This document shows positions 41,694-50,124 of a stretch of 64,000 bases of DNA, piece after piece. The notes under the pieces are model-generated. The model was not told where the DNA came from and made no database searches. It worked only from the letters and a program-made list of their open reading frames with translations. Origin of the DNA: Micromonospora kangleipakensis (GTDB taxonomy: Bacteria; Actinomycetota; Actinomycetes; Mycobacteriales; Micromonosporaceae); NCBI RefSeq assembly GCF_004217615.1, contig NZ_SHLD01000001.1:682001-746000 (forward strand), written 5' to 3'. How positions within the stretch are numbered: position 1 is the stretch's first letter; every line of letters starts with the position of its first letter. The translations under genes and the position numbers were made by a program.

Positions 41694-42899
41694 GTGTCGC
41701 AGATGAACCGCAGGCGGGCACTTCAACTGCTGGCCGCGCTCGGTACCAGCGGATTGGCGGCCGGCTGCGGCTCCGACTCCGAGGAGACGGCCGCCGACTC
41801 CGGCAGCCCGATCAAGATCGGGCTCATCGTGCCCGGCACCGGCGCGAACAAGCCGATCGGCGACGAGATCACCAACGGCTTCCAGCTCTTCCTCCGCCTC
41901 AACGACCAGCGGCTCGGCGGCCACCCCGCGACCCTGGTCACCGCCGAGGAGGGCGCGAACGCCAAGAGTGGCCAAGCCGCCGTCGACCGCCTGCTCAAGG
42001 AGGGCGTCCTCGCGCTCACCGGCGTGGTGAGCTCCGCCGTCATGTTGGGCATCCGGGACAGCGTCGAGCAGGCCCGGGTTCCGCTGATCGGCTCGAACGC
42101 CTCCCCGACCAGCCTGCAGAGCGTCGTCTACATCTGGCGTACCTCGTACGTGCTCGACGAACCCGGCCGGGCGCTCGGTCAGTACCTTCACGAGTTACTG
42201 CCCGCCAACAGCCGGATCGCCATCGTCGCCCCGAACAGCCCGAGCAGTCGGGACGTCATCGACGGCTTCCGGAAGGGCTACGAGGTGAACGGCCGCAGCA
42301 TCGCCGACAAACCCATCCTCACCGCCGAAGCCGCCAAGCTGGGCAAGGACACCTACGTCGGTGCCATCGGCCAAGCGCTGAGCCAACGGCCCGACGCGAT
42401 CTTCTGCCACTACGCCGGCCCGGCCGCGGTCCAGTTCATCAAGCAGGTCTACAACGCGGGCTACCACGGCCCGATCTACGCCCCCGGGTTCCTCACCGAG
42501 GGCACGGTCCTCGGTGAGCTGGAGACCGAGGACGAGTCGATCGAGAAGTACGGCATCGAGACCGCCCTCAACTACTCGGCCGACCTCAACAACACGGCCA
42601 ACCGGGTGTTCGCCTCGGCGTACCGCGAGACGTACAACGCCTCCCCGACCACCTACGCGATGGCCTCCTACGACGCCGCCCAGGTGCTCGACAAGGCGAT
42701 CCGGCTGGTCCCCGGGAACCCCACCCCGCAGCAGGTCAACCTGGCGCTCGGCAAGATCGGCCAGATCGACAGCCCGCGCGGGCCCTGGCAGTTCAACCAG
42801 CCGCGTACCCCGCAGCAGAAGTGGTACCTGCGCCGGGTCCAGCACGACGGCCAGCTGCTCTCCAACGTCGTGATCAACGAGCTGGCCACGCTCGGCTGA
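41694..42899 (+). CDS. Branched-chain-amino-acid-type ABC substrate-binding lipoprotein
   Basis: 401 residues. The N-terminus MNRRRALQLLAALG is Tat-like, and lipobox LAAGC places the lipid Cys at about residue 25. A Peripla_BP_6 (LivJ-type) two-lobe domain follows: IKIGLIVPGTGANKPIGDEITNGFQLFL, GVVSSAVMLGIRDSVEQARVPLIGSNAS. Ligand class is amino acids or related compounds. GTG 41694 is used with AAAGGAAA upstream; ATG 41703 is possible. No liv permease or ATPase genes adjoin it, so it is an orphan binding protein. Confidence 0.9.
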   Translation: MSQMNRRRALQLLAALGTSGLAAGCGSDSEETAADSGSPIKIGLIVPGTGANKPIGDEITNGFQLFLRLNDQRLGGHPATLVTAEEGANAKSGQAAVDRLLKEGVLALTGVVSSAVMLGIRDSVEQARVPLIGSNASPTSLQSVVYIWRTSYVLDEPGRALGQYLHELLPANSRIAIVAPNSPSSRDVIDGFRKGYEVNGRSIADKPILTAEAAKLGKDTYVGAIGQALSQRPDAIFCHYAGPAAVQFIKQVYNAGYHGPIYAPGFLTEGTVLGELETEDESIEKYGIETALNYSADLNNTANRVFASAYRETYNASPTTYAMASYDAAQVLDKAIRLVPGNPTPQQVNLALGKIGQIDSPRGPWQFNQPRTPQQKWYLRRVQHDGQLLSNVVINELATLG

Positions 42900-42917
42900 G
42901 CCGCTGCCCCGTACGCC

Positions 42918-42950
42918 GACGGGCCGGCCCCCGGTGGGGGCCGGCCCGTC
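42918..42950. terminator. 15-bp hairpin between convergent binding-protein and ddaH genes
   Basis: GACGGGCCGGCCCCC (42918-42932) and its exact complement (42936-42950) with loop GGT. Confidence 0.85.
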
Positions 42951-42975
42951 GTGTGCTCGGCGCGGTGCGGGACGG

Positions 42976-43800
42976 TCAGTGGCGCAGCTCGGCGATGCAG
43001 CACTTCACGCTGCCGCCGCCCTTCTTCACCTCGGCCAGCTCGACCGGGACCGGGGTGTAGCCGGCCGCCTTGAGCTTGCCCGCCAGCCGGGTCGCCTCGC
43101 TGTTCAGCACCACGTTCGCGCCGTCGCTGACCAGGTTGAGACCGAAGGCCAGGGCGTCCTCGTCGTCCGCGATCACCGCGTCCGGGAAGAGCTGGGCCAG
43201 CACCTTCTGGCTGGCCGCCGAGAAGGCGCCCGGGTAGTAGACGATGTTCTCGTCGTCGATCGACGCGAGCGCCACGTCGAGGTGGTAGAAGCGCGGATCG
43301 ACCAGGCGCAGGGACACCACCGGGCGGCCGAGCGCTTCCTGGGCCTCGGCGTGCGCCGGCAGCTCGGTGCGGAAGCCGTGGCCGGCGAGGATCAGGCCGC
43401 CGTGCGCGTCCGGCAGGTACGCGAAGTCGCCCTCGCCCTCGTTGGTCTCGCTCGGCGCGATGAACCGCCAGCCCTGCGACTCGTAGAACGCCCGGTGCGC
43501 GGCGGCCTCGGCGGCCCGCTGCTCGTGCTTGAACTGGGCGCCGTAGACGGTGCCGTCGACCACGAAGGCGCCGTTGGCCGCGAAGACCATGTCGGGCAGC
43601 CCGCGCTCGGGGGTGAGCAGGTGCACCTCATGGCCGAGGCCGACGAGCGTCTCCCGCAGGCGGTCCCACTGCTTGACCGCCAGCTCCGCGTCGACCGGCG
43701 CGGTCACGTCCATCCACGGATTGATGGCGTACTCGACCGCGAAGTGCTCGGGCGAGCACATGAGATATGTCCGCTTTCGCGGGACTCGCTGCTGGTTCAC
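42976..43800 (-). CDS. ddaH: Dimethylarginine dimethylaminohydrolase-type amidinohydrolase
   Basis: 274 residues from GTG 43800 (TACTCT 8 bases upstream). Amidinotransferase/DDAH fold: MCSPEHFAVEYAINPWMD, LPDMVFAANGAFVVDG, EGEGDFAYL, catalytic His in RFYHLDVALASID, and catalytic Cys in GGSVKCCIAEL near the end. DDAH converts methylated arginine to citrulline and dimethylamine; actinomycete members may also act on arginine. It is divergent from an Lrp/AsnC regulator. The frame to 43848 runs over the promoter. Confidence 0.88.
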   Translation of the reverse strand: MNQQRVPRKRTYLMCSPEHFAVEYAINPWMDVTAPVDAELAVKQWDRLRETLVGLGHEVHLLTPERGLPDMVFAANGAFVVDGTVYGAQFKHEQRAAEAAAHRAFYESQGWRFIAPSETNEGEGDFAYLPDAHGGLILAGHGFRTELPAHAEAQEALGRPVVSLRLVDPRFYHLDVALASIDDENIVYYPGAFSAASQKVLAQLFPDAVIADDEDALAFGLNLVSDGANVVLNSEATRLAGKLKAAGYTPVPVELAEVKKGGGSVKCCIAELRH

Positions 43801-43808
43801 GGTCACCA

Positions 43809-43814
43809 AGAGTA
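43809..43814 (-). promoter_or_regulatory. -10 element TACTCT for ddaH, leaderless
   Basis: Minus-strand TACTCT, 8 bases before GTG 43800. CCAAG (43807-43803 side) and CTTTGG (about 43826-43832) flank it as a loose dyad that could bind the divergent Lrp protein. Confidence 0.5.
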
Positions 43815-43868
43815 GGTAGCCTGGAACTTTGGTAACAGCCACAACCATTGCTTCCCAGAGGCGGAACG

Positions 43869-44327
43869 TTGCAGATAGACGCAGTTGACCAGCGAATCAT
43901 TGCGTTGCTCGTGGCGGATGCTCGCGCGTCGTACGCGGACATCGGCATCCGGGTGTCACTCTCCGCCCCCGCCGTCAAGCGACGGGTCGACCGGCTCCGC
44001 TCGGCCGGGGTGATCCGCGGGTTCACCGCGGTCGTCGACCCGGCCGCCGTCGGCTGGACCACCGAGGCCTTCGTCGAGCTGTTCTGCGCCGGCCGGACCA
44101 CCCCGGCGCAGATCGGGGCGGCCGCCCGCCGGCACCCCGAGGTGGTCGGCGCGTACACCGTCTCCGGGGAGGCGGACGCCCTGGTGCACCTGCGGGCCGC
44201 CGACATCGCCCACCTCGAGGAGGCGTTGGAACGGCTGCGGGCCGAGTCCTTCGTCACCTCCTCCCGGAGCACCATCGTCCTCTCCCGGCTGGTCGAGTCG
44301 CCCGGCGTCGGCCCCTCCGGCGGCTGA
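43869..44327 (+). CDS. Lrp/AsnC-family transcriptional regulator
   Basis: 152 residues from TTG 43869 (GAGGCGGA upstream); the TTG at 43848 would add seven residues. Helix-turn-helix about 3-55 (DQRIIALLVADARASYADIGIRVSLSAPAVKRRVDRLRSAGVI), then a RAM/ACT-like domain (about 65-145). Divergent from ddaH across a 68-base gap, so it probably regulates arginine-derivative catabolism and itself (inference from layout). Confidence 0.9.
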   Translation: MQIDAVDQRIIALLVADARASYADIGIRVSLSAPAVKRRVDRLRSAGVIRGFTAVVDPAAVGWTTEAFVELFCAGRTTPAQIGAAARRHPEVVGAYTVSGEADALVHLRAADIAHLEEALERLRAESFVTSSRSTIVLSRLVESPGVGPSGG

Positions 44328-44445
44328 CCGTCCACCCCCTCCCCCTGCCGTGCCCCTCCTCGTCGCGGCGCGGCGGGCGGAAGGGCCGGCCGGGAGCCGG
44401 GGAGCGGCCGGGAACCGGGCGGCGGAGGGCGGCGTCCAAGGGCGC

Positions 44446-46389
44446 ATGAGACCGGTGACCGCCTACGCCACGACCGGAACCCTGCTGGCCCTGAGCCTGC
44501 TCGCCGGGAGCGCCGTCGCGCCCCGGGCGGCGGCGCCCGAGCCGGCCCCACCCGCGGCCGCGCCCCGGCTCGTCGGGTACGACTCCTGCGCGGCGGCCCT
44601 GGCCGGGCTGCGCGCCGCCGCCAGCGCGGCCGTCGGGCCGTACGGCTTCGGGCCGGGTTGGCGTACCGGGATGGCCGGTGACGCGGTGATGCCCGCCGAC
44701 GCCGCCGCGCGCGCTGAAGCGGCGCTGCCGCCCGGGGCCGCCAAGGCGGCCGGGTCGGCGGCGCCGGAGCACTCCGCGACCAACAGCCACGAACCGGGGG
44801 CGGACGAGCCGGACCTGGTGAAGACCGACGGCCGGCGGATCGTCGTGGTCACCCGGGGCGTGCTGCGGGTGGTCGACGCGGCCACCCGGGAGGTCACCGG
44901 GCAGCTCGACCTCTCCACCGGGGAGGGCCGCCGGTGGTGGCCGGAGGGCAGCCTGCTGCTGCACGGGGACCGGGCGTTGGTGCTGGTCCGGGCCGCACCG
45001 GAGGTGATGCCGGCGATCGACCGCCCGATCAGCCCCGACCGTCCGGCCGACACCGACCGGCCCACCAGCTCCGACCGGCCGGCCGACCCCGACGGGCCGC
45101 GCCTGATCCTGGTCGACCTGGCCGGGCCGCTCAGGGTCGTCGGGACGTACCGGATCGAGGGCAGCCTGCTGGACGCGCGGCAGACCGGCCCGACCGCCCG
45201 GGTCGTGATCCGTTCGCAGCCCCGGCTCTCCTTCCCGTACGACGAGCGGCGCACCGACGCCGAGCGGACCGCCGCCAACCGGGCGGTGATCGCCCGGGCC
45301 GGCCTGGACGCCTGGCTGCCCCGCTACGCATGGACGGCGGCCGAGGAACGCCACACCGGCCGGGTCGGCTGCGACCGGCTGAGCCGGCCGGCCGCCGCCA
45401 CCGGCACCGCCCTGCTGACCGTGCTCAGCTTCGACCTCACCACCGGTCGGCTGGGCGACGGCGACCCGGTCACCGTCGCCTCGGACGCCGACACCGTCTA
45501 CGGCACCGCCGGCAGCCTCTACCTCGCCGGCGCGAGCGGCGCCGGCTGGCGGAGCGGCCGGGCGGATCCGCGGCGGCCCGGGCCGGAGCGCACCGACATC
45601 TACCAGTTCGACACCGGCGGCCCCGGCCGGCCCCGGTACGTCGCCGCCGGCAGCGTCCCCGGATCGCTGCTCAACCAGTACGCCCTCTCCGAGTGGCAGG
45701 GCCACCTGCGGGTGGCGACCACCCGCGCGGGGTCCGGGGGCGGGACCAGCGCGTCGGCGGTGCACGTGCTCGCCCGGCAGGGCGACCGGTTGACGGAGAC
45801 CGGCCGGGTCGACGGCCTCGGTCGCGGCGAGCGGATCTACTCCGTGCGGTTCCTCGGCGGCACCGGCTACGTGGTGACCTTCCGGCAGACCGACCCGCTC
45901 TACGCGCTCGACCTGACCGACCCGGCCGCACCCCGGCTCACCGGCGAGCTGAAGATCAACGGCTGGTCGGCGTACCTGCACCCGGTGCCGGGCGACCGCC
46001 TGCTCGGCGTCGGCCAGGAGGCGGACGACCGGGGGCGGGCGCAGGGCCTCCAGGTCTCGCTCTTCGACGTCCACGACCCGGCCCGGCCCGCCCGGCTGGC
46101 CCGCCACCACCTGCCCGGCGGCAGTTCGGTGGCGGAGTTCGACCCGCACGCGTTCCTGTTCGACCCGACCACCGGCCTGGTGGCGCTGCCGCTGGGCGGG
46201 GGCGGCATCCGCCTGCTCACCGTGACCGAACGGGGGATCACCGACGTCGGCACGCTCACCCTGCCGCAGGGCGGCCCCGCCAGCCGGTCCCTGCTGATCG
46301 ACGGCCGACTGTGGGCCGTCTCCGACGCCGGGCTGGCGGTCGTCGACCCGACCACGGCGGGCGGCCTCGCCTGGCTGCCCTGGACCTGA
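44446..46389 (+). CDS. Secreted beta-propeller domain protein
   Basis: 647 residues. Signal peptide about 1-30. The conserved lead-in SATNSHEPGADEPDLVKTDGRRIVVV is the signature of the beta-propeller family PF09826, followed by blades to the end (RLILVDLAGPLRVVGTYRIEGSLLDAR, AYLHPVPGDRLLGVGQEADDRGRAQGLQVSLFDV). It lacks a clear catalytic motif. Exported, wall-associated role is probable; function unknown. A low-complexity Pro/Asp insert (about 190-215) separates two blades. Confidence 0.9.
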   Translation: MRPVTAYATTGTLLALSLLAGSAVAPRAAAPEPAPPAAAPRLVGYDSCAAALAGLRAAASAAVGPYGFGPGWRTGMAGDAVMPADAAARAEAALPPGAAKAAGSAAPEHSATNSHEPGADEPDLVKTDGRRIVVVTRGVLRVVDAATREVTGQLDLSTGEGRRWWPEGSLLLHGDRALVLVRAAPEVMPAIDRPISPDRPADTDRPTSSDRPADPDGPRLILVDLAGPLRVVGTYRIEGSLLDARQTGPTARVVIRSQPRLSFPYDERRTDAERTAANRAVIARAGLDAWLPRYAWTAAEERHTGRVGCDRLSRPAAATGTALLTVLSFDLTTGRLGDGDPVTVASDADTVYGTAGSLYLAGASGAGWRSGRADPRRPGPERTDIYQFDTGGPGRPRYVAAGSVPGSLLNQYALSEWQGHLRVATTRAGSGGGTSASAVHVLARQGDRLTETGRVDGLGRGERIYSVRFLGGTGYVVTFRQTDPLYALDLTDPAAPRLTGELKINGWSAYLHPVPGDRLLGVGQEADDRGRAQGLQVSLFDVHDPARPARLARHHLPGGSSVAEFDPHAFLFDPTTGLVALPLGGGGIRLLTVTERGITDVGTLTLPQGGPASRSLLIDGRLWAVSDAGLAVVDPTTAGGLAWLPWT

Positions 46390-46402
46390 CACCTCCCTCC
46401 CC

Positions 46403-46448
46403 GGCGGGCGGGGGCCGGGAGCCCACCGGCTTCCGGCCCCCGCCCGCC
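46403..46448 (+). terminator. 16-bp hairpin after the beta-propeller gene
   Basis: GGCGGGCGGGGGCCGG (46403-46418) is perfectly complementary to 46433-46448; loop 14 bases; 14 bases after the stop codon. Confidence 0.85.
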
Positions 46449-46541
46449 GACCAGGCCGGGACACTCACGTCCGCCGACTCCGCTCCCCGCTGACTGGCGC
46501 TGATCGCCGGCCGCCGGTCCTCGCCGGTCGGCGGTCGGTGG

Positions 46542-46572
46542 TTGACCTCAACGCCGGTTGAGGTTGTTGAAT
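46542..46572 (+). promoter_or_regulatory. SoxR-type (MerR family) promoter/operator
   Basis: -35 TTGACC (46542-46547), -10 TTGAAT (46567-46572), with an overlong 19-base spacer as in MerR-family promoters. The operator ACCTCAAC-GCCG-GTTGAGGT (46545-46564) lies between and over them, a perfect 8-4-8 palindrome whose core CCTCAA-N6-TTGAGG matches SoxR boxes. Drives the quinone oxidoreductase gene 28 bases downstream. Confidence 0.75.
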
Positions 46573-46599
46573 GTGGGCGAGGCTGCGGAGGGGGGAGAC

Positions 46600-47556
46600 G
46601 TGCGCGCGGTGTGGCTGCGGGAGTTCGGAGGTCCGGAGGTGCTGGTGCCGGGGCCCGCGCCCGATCCGACGCCCGGCCCGGGCCAGGTGCTGATCGAGGT
46701 GGCCCACGCCAACCTCACCTTCGTGGAGACCATGTTCCGGGCGACCGGCTTCGGACCGTTCCGCGCCGCGCCGCCGCTGATCCCCGGCAACGGGGTCGGC
46801 GGCATGATCGCCGCCGTCGGTCCCGGCGTGGACCCGGGACTGGTCGGCCGGCGGGTGGTCAGCGGCACCGGCGGCTCGGGAGGCTACGCCGAGCGGGTGG
46901 TGGTGGACCGGGACCTCCCCGTCGAGGTGCCCGCCGGGCTGCCCCTAGACGAGGCGGTCGCGGTGTTCGCCGACGGCCGTACCGCCACCCTGCTGATGGA
47001 CGCGGCGCGACCGCGGCCCGGCGACCGGGTGCTGGTCGAGGCGGCGGCGGGCGGGGTCGGCACCCTGCTGGCGCAGCTCGCGGCGGCCGCCGGCGCGCGG
47101 GTCGTCGCCGCCGCCGGGGGCGCCCGGAAGGTGGCCCTGCTGCGCGAGCGCGGCCTCGAGGTGGTGGTGGACTACCGGCAGCCGGACTGGACCGACCAGG
47201 TCCGGGCCGCCACCGGCGGCGTGGACGTGGTCTTCGACGGGGTCGGCGGCGTGCTGGCACGGGCCGCGTTCGACCTGCTGGACGCGGGCGGGCGGATGCT
47301 GACCTTCGGGCTGGCCAGCGGCGCCTGGGCGGAACTCCCCGCCGACCTCGTGGCGGCCCGGGGAGTGACCCTGCTCCGCCCGACCGCCGACCCGGCGGCG
47401 CTGCGCGCGTTCACCGAGCGGGCGCTGGCCGAGACGGCGGCCGGGCGGCTGCGACCGCTGATCGGGCAGCGCTTCCCGCTGGAACGGGCGGCCGAGGCGC
47501 ATGCCGCGATGGAGTCCCGGGCCACCGTCGGCAAGACCCTCCTCGACCTGCACTGA
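46600..47556 (+). CDS. Zinc-type alcohol dehydrogenase/quinone oxidoreductase family protein
   Basis: 318 residues from GTG 46600 (GGGGGGAGA upstream). Medium-chain dehydrogenase fold: N-terminal GroES-like domain (PGPGQVLIEVAHANLTFVE), NADPH-binding Rossmann domain with AAAGGVGTLLAQLAAAAGARVVAAA, and DVVFDGVGG. No zinc-binding Cys/His, as in NADPH:quinone reductases (QOR). The SoxR-type promoter suggests a role in defence against redox-cycling compounds. Confidence 0.9.
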   Translation: MRAVWLREFGGPEVLVPGPAPDPTPGPGQVLIEVAHANLTFVETMFRATGFGPFRAAPPLIPGNGVGGMIAAVGPGVDPGLVGRRVVSGTGGSGGYAERVVVDRDLPVEVPAGLPLDEAVAVFADGRTATLLMDAARPRPGDRVLVEAAAGGVGTLLAQLAAAAGARVVAAAGGARKVALLRERGLEVVVDYRQPDWTDQVRAATGGVDVVFDGVGGVLARAAFDLLDAGGRMLTFGLASGAWAELPADLVAARGVTLLRPTADPAALRAFTERALAETAAGRLRPLIGQRFPLERAAEAHAAMESRATVGKTLLDLH

Positions 47557-47599
47557 CTGTGAGGGTGGCGGGGTCGGTTCAGCAGTGGTGAGCTGACAG

Positions 47600-47806
47600 C
47601 TGGTGGTGGCGGGCGTGACTCTTGCTCTGACTGGCTTCGTGCCTTTGGCGGGACTTGTCCGCCTGCTGCTGCCGGCGCCGGCCCGGCGGGAGACGTTGGC
47701 CTGATCAGGAGCTTGACCGCCAGTTAGCGGCTGGCGTGTCTCATCACAGTCCTGCCATCTCCGCACCGGACCGGACCCTTGCGTCCCCACGGTGAGGAGA
47801 GAACGC
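47600..47806 (+). ncRNA. Candidate bridge RNA region of the IS110 element
   Basis: IS110-group elements transcribe a structured bridge RNA from the noncoding end upstream of the transposase (established for IS621). This region has stem-loops GCGGG-ACTTG-TCCGC, a CG-rich CCGGCGCCGG core, palindrome CTGATCAG (47701-47708) and CGCCAG-N7-CTGGCG (47718-47736), then the ribosome site GAGGAG. Boundaries and loops for target and donor recognition are inferred only. Confidence 0.35.
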
Positions 47807-48865
47807 ATGTCCATGCTGGCAGATCTGGTCGAGGTCGTCATCGGCGTCGACACCCACAAAGACACCCACACCGCCGCGCTACTGGATACCCGCACCGGCG
47901 GGGTGCTGGCCAGGGCCACGGTCGCCACCGATCCGGATGGCTACGCGCAACTGGTGGCCCTGGCCGAGCAGCATTCGGGGCTGCGGGCCTGGGCGCTGGA
48001 AGGCTCCGGTGGCTACGGCGCCGGCCTGGCCCGGCACCTGGCCGACGCCGGTGAACTGGTCGTCGAACTGGACCGTCCGCTGCGCCCGGCCCGCCGCGCC
48101 GGGGCGAAGTCCGACCCGATCGACGCCGAACGCGCCGCTCGCGACGCCCTGGCCCGCACGCGGCTGGCTCAGCCCAAGACCGGGGCGCAACGAGCAGCGC
48201 TGCAGGTGCGGCTGACCGCCCGCCGGGCGGCCGTGGAAGCCAGCGCCGACGCCCAGCGGCAGCTGCACGCGTTGGTGATCACCGCTCCTGAGGTGGTGCG
48301 GGCCCGCTTCCGCGGCCAGAGCACCCGGATCATGCTCACCACCGCCACCCGACTGCGCCCTACCACCAGCGCAAATGTTGACGTGTTCACCTGCCTGACC
48401 GTGCTGCGGGACCTCGCCCGCCGCGTCCGCTTCCTCGAAGCCGAAGCCGCCGACCACGAAAAGGCGATCCGCGCGATCGTCCGCACCTGGCGACCGGACC
48501 TTCTCACCCTCACCGGCGTCGGACCGATCGTCGCCGCCACCGTGCTCACCGCCTGGTCCCACCCCGGGCGCTGCCGCGACGACGCCGCGTTCGCCATGCT
48601 CGCCGGCGCCGCGCCGATTCCCGCCTCGTCGGGAAAGACCGTCCGCTACCGGCTCAACCGCTCAGGCGACCGCCAACTCAACCGCGCCCTGCACACCATC
48701 GTCCTGACCCGGCTACAACGCGACGAACGCACCCGCGCCTACGCCGACCGCCGCCGCGCCCAAGGCAAAACCGACCGCGAGATTAAACGCTGCCTCAAAC
48801 GCTACGTCGCCCGCGAAATCTACCGACGCCTGGAAACCCCGCCCCAACCACTTGACGCGGCATAG
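47807..48865 (+). CDS. IS110-family DEDD transposase/recombinase
   Basis: 352 residues, intact. N-terminal DEDD RuvC-like domain: VIGVDTHKDTHTAALL with the first Asp, ALEGSGGYGAGLARHL with Glu, KSDPIDAERAARDAL with the last Asps. The C-terminal transposase_20 domain has LLTLTGVGPIVAATVL and AGAAPIPASSGKT, with the catalytic Ser in SGKT. ATG 47807 follows GAGGAGAGAACGC. Looks active. Confidence 0.95.
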   Translation: MSMLADLVEVVIGVDTHKDTHTAALLDTRTGGVLARATVATDPDGYAQLVALAEQHSGLRAWALEGSGGYGAGLARHLADAGELVVELDRPLRPARRAGAKSDPIDAERAARDALARTRLAQPKTGAQRAALQVRLTARRAAVEASADAQRQLHALVITAPEVVRARFRGQSTRIMLTTATRLRPTTSANVDVFTCLTVLRDLARRVRFLEAEAADHEKAIRAIVRTWRPDLLTLTGVGPIVAATVLTAWSHPGRCRDDAAFAMLAGAAPIPASSGKTVRYRLNRSGDRQLNRALHTIVLTRLQRDERTRAYADRRRAQGKTDREIKRCLKRYVAREIYRRLETPPQPLDAA

Positions 48866-48877
48866 GAGCGTCCAACG

Positions 48878-48929
48878 CCACCCGCGGCCCGCCGAGGCTC
48901 CGCCCGGAGTCCCGCCGCCCGACGGGTGG
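48878..48929 (-). terminator. Compound hairpin after the TY-Chap-like gene
   Basis: Outer stem CCACCCG (48878-48884) with CGGGTGG (48923-48929); inner stem CTCCG/CGGAG (48898-48909). It starts 3 bases after the stop codon of the minus-strand gene. Confidence 0.65.
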
Positions 48930-48931
48930 TG

Positions 48932-50035
48932 TCAGAGGTACATGCCGGTGCGATGCTCACCCTCCGAGCGGGACGGCTTGTCCCCCTCGCCGAAGAAGCG
49001 CTTGCCGCCGAACTCGCCGTGCAGCCGGTCGTCCAGCTCGTCGGCGAGCCCGGTCATCACCTGGACGGCGAGCATCAGGTGGGTGGCCTGGAAGTTCCGG
49101 CCGAAGACCGGGATCGAGGCCCAGACCGTGTCGTCGGCGCAGTAGAGCCGGCCGATCGGCATCCGATTGGTCAGCTCGGAGAGCTTCACGTAGAGGCGTT
49201 CGGTCGGCTCGACCTCGGTGAGCACCGGGGAGAAGACGTCGACCAGGGGCGGGTTGTCGCGTACCCGGACGAAGACCATGGCGGAGCCGGCCCGGATGTT
49301 GATGTCGCCGTCCGAGTCGACCTGCACCTGGTCGGACGCCGACTTGAGCATGGTGGAGACGACCGTGCGGACCCGCTCCTCCAGCGCCAGCACGTCGTTC
49401 TCGCCGGCCTGGGCGGTGGCCGCGGCGGCCAGCGCCTCGTCGAGGTCGGACTCGACGTCGCGGCCCGGGCCGAACTCGCTCCGCGCGGTGCCCATGGGCT
49501 CCACCGGCAGCGGCTCCCCCTCGGCGTCGTGCACCAGGTAGACGAGGAAGGCGGGGTGCGGCGCGCCGTAGACGTCGCGGAGGGTGCGGGAGAGCACCGC
49601 CGCGAGCCGGGTCGACTCGGAGACGGCGCAGTCCAGGCCGAACTGCTCGCCGGAGCCCTCGACCACGCCGGGCGGGGACCAGCCGAGCGCGATCATGTCG
49701 GCCACGGCGGCCCGGTCCAGCCGGTAGCCCGGCGGCAGGGTGGCGTTGCCGACCGCCCGCGCGGCGAGCCTGCCCTCCGCGCCGGCGTCCACGCTGATCG
49801 AGTAGACGGCGTCCCCGGTGCCGGAGGCGGTGGGGTCGAGGGTCAGCTCCACGTGGGCGCCGGTGGGCAGGCCGCGCAGCCGGTCGGCCAGCGCCCGGGC
49901 GAACTCCCGCCAGGCCTCCGTCACCTTCGCCCGCAGGTCGGCAGTGGTCGGCTCGTCCAGCAGGATCGACTCGTACTGCTCCGGCGCACCGCCGGTCGGG
50001 TCATCCGTCGGCATCGAGGGGTGGTCTGCCGTCAT
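48932..50035 (-). CDS. YbjN/TY-Chap-like putative chaperone protein
   Basis: 367 residues with two YbjN-like/type III-chaperone-like alpha-beta sections: an N-terminal part (about 30-160) and a C-terminal part from 200 on (RVRTVVSTMLKSASDQVQVDSDGDINIRAGSAMVFVRVRDNPPLVDVFSPVL). Members of this family are predicted peptide-binding chaperones. ATG 50035 has GGAGG five bases upstream. It ends with GMYL. No clear partner protein is adjacent. Confidence 0.7.
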   Translation of the reverse strand: MTADHPSMPTDDPTGGAPEQYESILLDEPTTADLRAKVTEAWREFARALADRLRGLPTGAHVELTLDPTASGTGDAVYSISVDAGAEGRLAARAVGNATLPPGYRLDRAAVADMIALGWSPPGVVEGSGEQFGLDCAVSESTRLAAVLSRTLRDVYGAPHPAFLVYLVHDAEGEPLPVEPMGTARSEFGPGRDVESDLDEALAAAATAQAGENDVLALEERVRTVVSTMLKSASDQVQVDSDGDINIRAGSAMVFVRVRDNPPLVDVFSPVLTEVEPTERLYVKLSELTNRMPIGRLYCADDTVWASIPVFGRNFQATHLMLAVQVMTGLADELDDRLHGEFGGKRFFGEGDKPSRSEGEHRTGMYL

Positions 50036-50124
50036 GATCGCCTCCGTCCGTCAGGGTCACCCTACCCACGGACGGTGGGGGCCGAATCAGGCCGACCGGG
50101 ATCGGACTCCGGGCCGCCGGCCGG

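Larger units (their letters stand above)
47557..48877 (+). mobile_element. IS110-family insertion sequence
   Basis: The element holds one DEDD transposase gene (47807-48865), a long noncoding left part (up to 250 bases) and a very short right part. The right end lies before 48878, because the terminator of the downstream gene begins there. The left end lies somewhere after 47556. Exact ends, core dinucleotide and target cannot be fixed without comparison to an empty site; IS110 elements lack terminal inverted repeats and do not make target duplications. Confidence 0.8.

Noticed and set aside
47557..48877. Prophage, integrative element or genomic island around the IS
   Set aside because: Only one transposase gene; no integrase, phage structural gene, tRNA target or attachment repeats were seen.
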